Source: Shewanella sairae (GTDB taxonomy: Bacteria > Pseudomonadota > Gammaproteobacteria > Enterobacterales > Shewanellaceae). From it: a DNA stretch of 64,000 nucleotides. The stretch is taken from assembly GCF_023283535.1 (NCBI RefSeq), contig NZ_JAKILT010000018.1, positions 1-64,000 on the forward strand, in the 5' to 3' direction. Of this stretch, positions 57,553-64,000 are shown one piece after another; the first letter of the stretch is position 1; the number at the start of each line of letters is the position of its first letter. A program made the translations under genes and the position numbers. The notes under the pieces are model-generated. The model did not search any database. It had not been told where the DNA came from and was given only the letters and a program-made list of their open reading frames with translations.

Positions 57553-57629
57553 AATACAGTCAGTAACGATATCGTCACGCAGCACTCTGAATCGCTGCCA
57601 ACACTGAATGCGTCCTATAGAGAAGCCTT

Positions 57630-59042
57630 ATGCAAAAAAGTAACGCGAACAACACGATAGATAGTCCAGCCAAAGCGGAGCGGATCCCAGTAACTGTGGT
57701 ACCGAGCCAATCTGCGAATCAAAAAATTCATATTCGAGAGCAAAAGGGAAACTTTCAAAAGCTAAGAACGGGCATGAATAGTTTGCTAGTAGCACTCTTT
57801 TTTCTGCTGCCGTTTATCTCCTACGATGGTCGTCAGGCGATTTTATTTGATCTAAGCCAACAGCAATTTATATTTTTTGGCACCACACTATGGCCACAAG
57901 ATTTTACCATTTTGGCTTGGGTGTTTATTGCTGCGGCATTCTTGCTCTTTTTCGTCACCGTATTTTGGGGGCGAATTTGGTGTGGATACCTTTGTCCACA
58001 AACCGCTTGGACCTTTATCTATGTGTGGATAGAAACTCGCATCGAAGGTAACCGGAATAAACGTTATGCCCTAGATAAAGCACCTTGGAGCAGCGATAAA
58101 CTCAAGAAACGCGCCTTAAAACACAGTGCTTGGGGCGCAGTAGCCTTGCTAACAGGCTGCGGCTTTATTGCTTATTTCGTGCCTGCTCGTGAACTCTATA
58201 TCGACATTTTCAGCTTGGGCGCAAGCTTTTGGGTAACCACATGGGTTTGGTTTTTTGCCATATGCACCTACTTAAACGCAGGCTGGATGCGTGAGCAAAT
58301 GTGCTTACATTGCTGCCCTTACGCTCGTTTTCAATCAGTGATGTTTGATGCCAATACCAAAACTGTGACTTATGATGCCGCCCGTGGTGAAAGCCGCGGC
58401 CCACGTAAACGCCATCAACCAAGTTCATTAGGCGACTGTGTTGATTGCAATTTATGTGTTGATGTCTGCCCTACCGGTATCGATATTCGTAACGGTCTAC
58501 AATACGAATGCATTAACTGTGGTGCCTGTGTCGATGCTTGCAACCAAACCATGGACAAGTTTGGCTACCAGCGTAACTTAATCAGTTACAGCAGTGAAAA
58601 TACGCTCGCGGGAAAAGCGGAACCCTTTTACGAATCATACAAGTTCATAGGCTACGGCGTTGCTGCGTTAATTATGATAACTGTGATTGCTGTGGACATT
58701 TATAACCGCAATAACATCGAGCTTAACGTACTGCGCGACCGACAAACACTTTATCGTGAAACATTAGACGACAAAGTAGAAAATAGTTTTACTCTTAAGA
58801 TCCGTAATAAAACTCAGCAGACTCGGCTGTACCGTATTTATGTGTCTGGCAATAACGGTTATCGCTTAGTCGGTGAGGCAAATTTAACCATTAATCCTGG
58901 TGAACAGCTGGACTACCCAATCACAGTGGTTGCAGAGCCTAGCCTGTTAGCAAATAGTCGCAATGAGATTACTTTTACTGTGGCAGAGCAACATAATCAC
59001 GGCCAAGCGTCGCAGCAATCGAGCTTCTTCGCACCGATATAG
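57630..59042 (+). CDS. ccoG: CcoG (FixG/RdxA) cytochrome oxidase accessory protein
   Basis: 470-residue inner-membrane ferredoxin-like protein that reduces copper for cbb3-type oxidase assembly. Helices near 50-70, 90-110, 170-190 and 200-220; WCGYLCPQTAW near 117; two cluster motifs GDCVDCNLCVDVCP (about 268) and CINCGACVDACN (about 293); then a C-terminal helix and an Ig-like periplasmic domain. It is apart from the ccoNOPQ operon and is predicted to be under sigma-54 control by the adjacent activator. Confidence 0.92.
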   Translation: MQKSNANNTIDSPAKAERIPVTVVPSQSANQKIHIREQKGNFQKLRTGMNSLLVALFFLLPFISYDGRQAILFDLSQQQFIFFGTTLWPQDFTILAWVFIAAAFLLFFVTVFWGRIWCGYLCPQTAWTFIYVWIETRIEGNRNKRYALDKAPWSSDKLKKRALKHSAWGAVALLTGCGFIAYFVPARELYIDIFSLGASFWVTTWVWFFAICTYLNAGWMREQMCLHCCPYARFQSVMFDANTKTVTYDAARGESRGPRKRHQPSSLGDCVDCNLCVDVCPTGIDIRNGLQYECINCGACVDACNQTMDKFGYQRNLISYSSENTLAGKAEPFYESYKFIGYGVAALIMITVIAVDIYNRNNIELNVLRDRQTLYRETLDDKVENSFTLKIRNKTQQTRLYRIYVSGNNGYRLVGEANLTINPGEQLDYPITVVAEPSLLANSRNEITFTVAEQHNHGQASQQSSFFAPI

Positions 59043-59449
59043 GCGGCTAGATTATCGATGTAGGTTATAAGCTTTTTCCAGGGCGCTGCGTATAGAGCGC
59101 AGCGCTTCTATAACAAACTTTTCTATAGAGAAAGCTATCGTTTGACCGGCTAAAGCCCGACCTACAAAAATACAATTACCGCTGTTTTTACGGCTGCTTC
59201 ACCTTTGCGATTATCGTTTTGCCCTGCATCAACTAGGTTGTATCCCCACCCTAAATTTAGATTAAAAAGTCTAATTCTTACAAACCGATACCTATCGATT
59301 CCATACCATTAACAGGAAACAATTTATTTCAACTTGTTTCAACTTAGCCCATTGACCTTTCGGTTAGAATCGCACTAATCTAAACGCCTGTTTGATTTTA
59401 TAATAACCATAACGACTAATCATAGATACATTAGCTAAAGGGTACTTCA
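59043..59449. other. intergenic region with a direct repeat ahead of the fatty acyl-CoA ligase
   Basis: Two tandem decamers TTTCAACTTG/TTTCAACTTA lie at 59327-59346, and GGAAACAA just before them forms an inverted match with TTGTTTC. It could be an operator for a fatty-acid regulator of PsrA/FadR type, which I cannot prove. No gene seen. Confidence 0.35.
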
Positions 59450-61048
59450 ATGGCTTACGATACAGACTCAACGCTCGATCTTTCTCGCTACGCATCCCTT
59501 ATCGATGTCATTGAACTCGCCAGCGCTCGCTACGGTGATAAAGTTGCTTATTCTTGCTTAGGTAAAGAAACCTCATTTAACGAAATTAATCGTTACTCGC
59601 GTCAATTCGCCGCTTATCTGCAGCAGGAAACGAACCTTGTTCAAGGCGATAGAATTGCCATCCAACTGCCCAATATTACCCAGTTTGTCATTGCAGCTTA
59701 TGGCGCGATTAAGGCTGGAATGGTGCTGGTGAACACCAACCCACTTTATACACAGCGTGAGCTTATTCATCAGTTTAATGACTCAGGCGCTAAAGCCTTA
59801 GTGGTATTGTCCGACCTGCTGCCAACGTTAACTGAAGTCGTTGCAAGCACGGAAATTGAGACGGTGATAGCGACCCATGCGATGGACTTAATTGCCCCGC
59901 AGCCGCAACCTGAAGTGCCTTTTGCGACCGTGACTTTTTGCGATGTATTGGCAAAAGGTGAGGCACTAACCTACGCACCGGTTATCAGCGTGCTTGGGCA
60001 AATTGCTGCGCTGCAATACACTGGTGGCACAACAGGCTTGTCAAAAGGGGCAATGCTAACTCACGGCAACTTAATCGCTAATGCCATGCAGATAAAATCA
60101 CGCTTAGGCAGCAAGATTATTGAAGGCGAAGAAGTATTTGTTGCGCCGTTACCTGTATACCATATCTATGCTTTTATGGTGAATCTCGTGCTCTACTATG
60201 AGCGCGGTGGTTGTTCGGTGCTTATCCCTAATCCACGCGATATTGCAGGTTTGATTTCAAGCTTATCCAACTATCCGTTTACTGGCTTTGCCGGATTAAA
60301 CACTTTATTTGTCGGCTTATGCCACCAGCCAGACTTCAAAGCACTAGATTTTAGCCACCTTAAAGTAACCATCTCTGGTGGTACCGCCCTAACCCAAGCC
60401 GCTGCATCGATATGGCAACAAACCACGGGATGTACCATATCAGAAGGTTACGGCCTATCTGAAACCTCGCCAGTGGTATCGCTCAACTCACCAGGACTTG
60501 AGCAGCTCGGCACTATCGGCAAACCAGTCATTGCTACCCAAGTTAAAATCCTCGATATGGATGATAATGAAGTGCCTATTGGTGAAACGGGTGAACTTGC
60601 CGTATTTGGGCCGCAGGTGATGCTAGGTTATTGGAACAACCAGAGCGAGACTGACAAAGTGATGACCAAGGCTGGCTTCTTTAAAACCGGGGATATTGCC
60701 CTAGCCACTGAGGATGGTTTTCATAAGATTGTCGACCGTAAAAAGGATATGATTATTGTCTCTGGGTTTAACGTTTACCCTAATGAGGTGGAAGACGTTT
60801 TATCAAACCATGACAGTATATTAGAGTGTGCCGTGATTGGTGTGAGTGATGATCGCAGCGGAGAAGCGGTTAAAGCAGTGATTGTACTCAACGAGCCACA
60901 TACGGATCATGAGCAAGCCAAAGCTGCCATTCTGGATTATTGCCGCGAACAACTGACTGGGTATAAAGTGCCGAAAATCATCGAATTTGTCGGCGCTCTA
61001 CCTAAATCTACCGTCGGAAAAATATTAAGGCGCGAGCTACGCAAGTAG
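59450..61048 (+). CDS. long-chain fatty acid-CoA ligase (FadD-like)
   Basis: AMP-forming acyl-CoA synthetase of 532 residues: activates fatty acids as acyl-AMP, then acyl-CoA. Motifs: YTGGTTGLSKGA (phosphate loop), EGYGLSETSP (adenine/A5), FKTGDIALATEDGF, and the hinge DRKKDMIIVSGFNVYPNEVED; the catalytic Lys is in PKSTVGKILRRELRK. Length fits. Some relatives act on medium-chain acids. Stand-alone gene. Confidence 0.88.
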   Translation: MAYDTDSTLDLSRYASLIDVIELASARYGDKVAYSCLGKETSFNEINRYSRQFAAYLQQETNLVQGDRIAIQLPNITQFVIAAYGAIKAGMVLVNTNPLYTQRELIHQFNDSGAKALVVLSDLLPTLTEVVASTEIETVIATHAMDLIAPQPQPEVPFATVTFCDVLAKGEALTYAPVISVLGQIAALQYTGGTTGLSKGAMLTHGNLIANAMQIKSRLGSKIIEGEEVFVAPLPVYHIYAFMVNLVLYYERGGCSVLIPNPRDIAGLISSLSNYPFTGFAGLNTLFVGLCHQPDFKALDFSHLKVTISGGTALTQAAASIWQQTTGCTISEGYGLSETSPVVSLNSPGLEQLGTIGKPVIATQVKILDMDDNEVPIGETGELAVFGPQVMLGYWNNQSETDKVMTKAGFFKTGDIALATEDGFHKIVDRKKDMIIVSGFNVYPNEVEDVLSNHDSILECAVIGVSDDRSGEAVKAVIVLNEPHTDHEQAKAAILDYCREQLTGYKVPKIIEFVGALPKSTVGKILRRELRK

Positions 61049-61110
61049 CTCAAAGGTAAAAGTTACGCAAGTAGCTCCAAGGTAAAAGCTACGTAAGTAG
61101 CGCCAAGTTC
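61036..61110 (+). repeat. 26-bp tandem repeat overlapping the ligase stop codon
   Basis: Copies at 61036-61061, 61062-61087 and a partial third from 61088. The first includes the last codons and the TAG of the gene. Each unit contains GCTACG-AAGTAGC, a small palindrome. Confidence 0.82.
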
Positions 61111-61128
61111 AGCAGTTTAAGTCGCAAA

Positions 61129-61161
61129 AAGTAAAAAGGAGCCCAAGGCTCCTTTTTACTT
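61129..61161. terminator. bidirectional terminator
   Basis: A 15-bp stem AAGTAAAAAGGAGCC/GGCTCCTTTTTACTT around CAA. Shared by the ligase gene and the convergent lipocalin. Confidence 0.9.
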
Positions 61162-61179
61162 GGTAATGTTTTATTCTAA

Positions 61180-61692
61180 CTAACTTTGTTTGACCCAAAT
61201 GATCTGCTCAGTGGCAAAACCAAGCTTGTTAGCCTGCTCAATAAACTGCTGCTTTAGCGCGTCATCAACTGTCGGTGTACGCGATAAAAACCATAGATAG
61301 TCACGATTGTAGCTAGTGATGAAAGCGTATTGGTAATCTTGATAATCGAGCTCATACACCACATACGCGCCATAAAACGGCCCAAAGAAAGATACCTTTA
61401 AATGACCAATATCTGGGCTATCAACAAAATAGGCCTTGCCTTCTGCTTCATCCCAGCTTTGCTCGGCAGTTGAAAAGCCACGATTAATCACCTTGACGCC
61501 GCCATCGTCTTTCATCGAGTAAGTAGCAGTCACCTGATTAAGCCCACGCTCAAAGCTATGATCAAGACGCGCCACTTCATACCAAGTCCCTAAGTAACGC
61601 GGCAACTCAAAGCCTTTAACCGGCTCAATGCCGCTTGGCAAGCTGGTACAGGCAGATAGAAACAGCAAACTCATCACTAATATCAAACGCAT
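61180..61692 (-). CDS. blc: outer-membrane lipocalin (Blc)
   Basis: 170-residue lipoprotein (FLSAC lipobox) of the bacterial lipocalin family: GTWYEVARLDHSFERG is the first conserved block, YLWFLSRTP the third. Binds lipids at the outer membrane, linked to membrane stress. Start at ATG 61692; the longer frame begins with TTG at 61698. Confidence 0.9.
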   Translation of the reverse strand: MRLILVMSLLFLSACTSLPSGIEPVKGFELPRYLGTWYEVARLDHSFERGLNQVTATYSMKDDGGVKVINRGFSTAEQSWDEAEGKAYFVDSPDIGHLKVSFFGPFYGAYVVYELDYQDYQYAFITSYNRDYLWFLSRTPTVDDALKQQFIEQANKLGFATEQIIWVKQS

Positions 61693-61774
61693 GGGCAACT
61701 CTCTTATCCTTGAAAAAAATCACAAACTAAGTCGATGTTATAGCTCAACTATACGTTTAACACACTGTTTTAGT

Positions 61775-63676
61775 TCACTCTTGCAGCAATCCATCATCAG
61801 TTAATAGCTGCAAACTGGCAAACTCGCGGTAAAGCTCACTGCTTTGCATTAACTCGCTATGAGTACCACTGGCAACAACCTTGCCTTTATCTAACACTAA
61901 GATACGGTCGGCATTGATTACCGTCGCTAGTCTGTGGGCAATAATCAAGGTGGTTTTGCCTATCATTAAACTGTCTAGTGCTTGCTTAACTTTATGCTCA
62001 CTTACTGCATCTAGCGCGCTGGTTGCTTCATCGAGCAGTAAAATAGGTCTATCAGCTAAAATCGCTCTAGCAATGGCAATTCGCTGCTTTTGCCCGCCAG
62101 ATAAACGTACGCCGCGCTCGCCTAAATAGGTTTGATACCCTTCACTAAACTCACTAATAAACTCATCGGCTTTAGCTGCAATACAAGCCTCAATCACTTC
62201 TTTTTCTGTGGCATCTTGGCGTCCATAACGCACGTTCTCTAATACGCTAGTGGCAAAGATCACTGATTCTTGTGGCACCAACGCATATTGTTGTCGCAGC
62301 GTTTGCGGGCTGAGTTTTGCGATATCGATGCCATCGAGCTCAATTGAGCCGCTATTAAGCACATAAAAGCGCTGTAACAGCTCAAACAGCGTACTTTTAC
62401 CCGCGCCGCTTGCGCCAACCAGCGCTACGCGTTCACCGTGCTGGATATGAATATTGAGGCCGCGAATAACTTCTGTTTCACTGTTGTTTTTATCAAGCAG
62501 ATCAGGGCTGCTATCAGCACTATCATTCATATTGCTGTAGCTAAAGCGCACATCTTTAAGCTGCAGCTCACCGCGCACCGGCGTTGGCAGCCCAAGTGGG
62601 TTTGCTACCACAGGGATATCTATCGGGGTTTCAATTAACTCAATTAACCGCTCTGTTGCACCAACCGCACGCTGGATTTCGCCAATCACTTCACTGATTG
62701 TTGCCACAGAGCCTGCCACCATTACCGCATAAAACATAAAAGCTGAAAGCTCACCGGCACTAATCGCGCCACTCATTACATCGTGAGCGCCAACCCAAGT
62801 CACCAGTGCTATAGCTAAAATACTCAAAAACATCACTAAGGAAATTAATATCGAACGATACTTAATACGTCCCTTAGCTGCATCCATTACCGCTTCAACA
62901 CGGTTATTAAACAGCGCTCTATCGGTATCTTCGTGGGAGTAAGCTTGCACAGTATGGATCTCGTGCAGTGTCTCATCCACGTAAGCGCCCAAGTCACCGA
63001 CTTTATCTTGGCTTTTACGCGATAAATCGCGCACCTTACGACCGAAAAAGAAAATCGGCCCCAACACCATAGGCACAGCAAGTAGCACCAAGCCCGTCAT
63101 TTTAACGCTGGTAATTGCCATCATCACAATGCCGCCCAGCACAGTAACACTAGCTCTGAGCGCCATCGAAAGACTTGACCCCACCACTGACTGCAATAAG
63201 GTCGAATCAGCAGTAAAACGTGAAATCACCTCACCGGTTCTAAGTTTGGCGTAAAAGCCCGGTGAGAGCTTTAGTAAATGGTCGTATACCTTTAAACGAA
63301 TATCGGCGCTAACTCGCTCACCTAGCCAAGTCATTAAATAGAAACGGCAAAATATCGCGGTGCTACTGAGCGCAGTAATACCAATCACCAACATGATGAT
63401 TTCATTTAAGCGTGAGCCGTTATCTTTTAAAAAACCTTCATCGACCATCAGGCGCACGCCTTGGCCAAGTGATAGCCAAGCGAGTGAACCGATAAATAAA
63501 AAGATAATCGCGGTGATCACTTTAGCGCGATAGGGTTTTAAAAATGCGCCAATCCACGGCAGAACTGCGCGCTGGCTAACATGAGATAAATTATTTTGTT
63601 TATCATGATTATGAGGCGCTGCCGGGCTCGTTGAGTTTCCAGCGCCAGTGGCGACAGAGGAAGTGTTTTGATTCAA
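61775..63676 (-). CDS. MsbA-like ABC exporter (fused permease and ATPase)
   Basis: 633-residue half-transporter: six helices (about 45-320), then an ATPase with Walker A GASGAGKST (about 425), signature LSGGQKQR, Walker B ILLLDEATS and the H-loop IIAHRLAT. The N-terminal tail is Asn/Ser/Ala rich. Exports a lipid or drug-like substrate, identity not known. TTG at 63676 with TAGGGAT upstream is preferred: the longer frame would start inside the terminator of the gene to the right. Confidence 0.87.
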   Translation of the reverse strand: MNQNTSSVATGAGNSTSPAAPHNHDKQNNLSHVSQRAVLPWIGAFLKPYRAKVITAIIFLFIGSLAWLSLGQGVRLMVDEGFLKDNGSRLNEIIMLVIGITALSSTAIFCRFYLMTWLGERVSADIRLKVYDHLLKLSPGFYAKLRTGEVISRFTADSTLLQSVVGSSLSMALRASVTVLGGIVMMAITSVKMTGLVLLAVPMVLGPIFFFGRKVRDLSRKSQDKVGDLGAYVDETLHEIHTVQAYSHEDTDRALFNNRVEAVMDAAKGRIKYRSILISLVMFLSILAIALVTWVGAHDVMSGAISAGELSAFMFYAVMVAGSVATISEVIGEIQRAVGATERLIELIETPIDIPVVANPLGLPTPVRGELQLKDVRFSYSNMNDSADSSPDLLDKNNSETEVIRGLNIHIQHGERVALVGASGAGKSTLFELLQRFYVLNSGSIELDGIDIAKLSPQTLRQQYALVPQESVIFATSVLENVRYGRQDATEKEVIEACIAAKADEFISEFSEGYQTYLGERGVRLSGGQKQRIAIARAILADRPILLLDEATSALDAVSEHKVKQALDSLMIGKTTLIIAHRLATVINADRILVLDKGKVVASGTHSELMQSSELYREFASLQLLTDDGLLQE

Positions 63677-63733
63677 TGCAATATCCCTAACCTTAAGTAA
63701 GGTTAAAATGAAAACAACAGCAGGATAACAAAA

Positions 63734-63749
63734 CCCGCGCAAAGGCGGG
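63734..63749 (-). terminator. terminator of the gene at the right edge
   Basis: A 5-bp GC stem CCCGC/GCGGG with loop GCAAAG; on the minus strand TTTTG follows. Confidence 0.7.
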
Positions 63750-63860
63750 CAATGTTTATTTAGATCAGAATACTTTTATCACTCTCGCTAACGATTGTCG
63801 CGAGAGGTAGGCTACAATAGCAAATACATTAAGCTATGTTGATTCAACCTTTTTGATAGC

Positions 63861-64000
63861 TTAACTTGCTTCTTTTGCAAGCTCAGCCTTTGGCGTGCCA
63901 TGGTGACCATCACGCTTCCAGTCGACATCTAATAGCTCAGAGCCCGATAGGCTGAATGCCTGACCAAAGCCCTTAACGTATAAACCATGATGTGGATTTA
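63861..64000 (-). CDS. C-terminal end of an unidentified gene (partial)
   Basis: The last 45 residues, NPHHGLYVKGFGQAFSLSG... ending KAELAKEAS, run off the right edge. Not recognised. Its terminator is at 63734-63749. Confidence 0.6.
   Translation of the reverse strand, partial: NPHHGLYVKGFGQAFSLSGSELLDVDWKRDGHHGTPKAELAKEAS

Noticed and set aside
61036..61110. CRISPR-like array
   Set aside because: Units are contiguous 26-mers with no spacers.
63677..63742. Extra 22 codons at the ABC exporter N-terminus
   Set aside because: They would begin with TTG inside the terminator of the gene to the right.

Overview
The window reads as chromosomal DNA of a marine gammaproteobacterium, most likely Shewanella or a close relative. 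This rests on the gcvTHP - ubiI - ubiH - ygfB / zapA - ssrS order, the NhaD antiporter, a secreted chitinase and subtilase, an MSHA-like pilin pair, a ccoG gene beside a sigma-54 activator, and dispersed palindromic elements. No tRNA, rRNA, CRISPR array or prophage was seen.

Layout. 1-8.4 kb: an NRAMP-type metal transporter with a damaged 5' end, nhaD, an M20 peptidase, a decayed lipoprotein gene, dCMP deaminase, an Imm11-like orphan, a nuclease/phosphatase-fold lipoprotein and a small exported protein. 8.8-23 kb is accessory: a secreted subtilase with PKD and chitin-binding modules, a glycine-zipper protein, a minus-strand block of small cytoplasmic proteins of immunity-gene type, a DSP-like phosphatase, a 1208-residue GH19 chitinase, a MerC protein, an unknown exported protein and a PAS-GGDEF protein. 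23-27 kb: ndh and the glutathione-dependent formaldehyde pair adhC-fghA. 27.3-31 kb: a REP-associated transposase (RAYT) with REP hairpins and a 506-bp tandem duplication, abutting a decapitated NACHT (STAND) gene coupled to a small membrane protein. This looks like a decayed antiphage locus.

31-41.5 kb is core genome: glycine cleavage, two ubiquinone hydroxylases, ygfB, zapA and 6S RNA. Between 6S RNA and its usual neighbour fau lies a compact three-gene cluster (41.8-47.7 kb): a GDPD-like lipoprotein, a large membrane protein with a PEGA-like tail, and a membrane protein with six CxxCxGxG zinc motifs. I cannot assign it to a known system, and it is the best candidate here for an undescribed envelope machine.

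47.8-64 kb: fau, ung, two tandem type IV pilin-like genes, a DUF3144 protein, a LysE exporter, a thioredoxin-like membrane protein, a MITE-like element, a TonB-dependent receptor divergent from a PAS/sigma-54 activator, ccoG behind a well-formed sigma-54 promoter with paired upstream sites, a fatty acyl-CoA ligase, a lipocalin, an MsbA-type ABC exporter and the end of one more gene.

How parts work together: gcvT, gcvH and gcvP form the glycine cleavage system; adhC and fghA detoxify formaldehyde; the subtilase and chitinase share chitin-binding modules and suit life on chitinous particles; the sigma-54 activator, its repeated sites and ccoG appear to be one regulatory circuit. Start codons were moved inward where a good ribosome binding site or a paralogue supported it. 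Identifications come from reading protein motifs; no database search was run.
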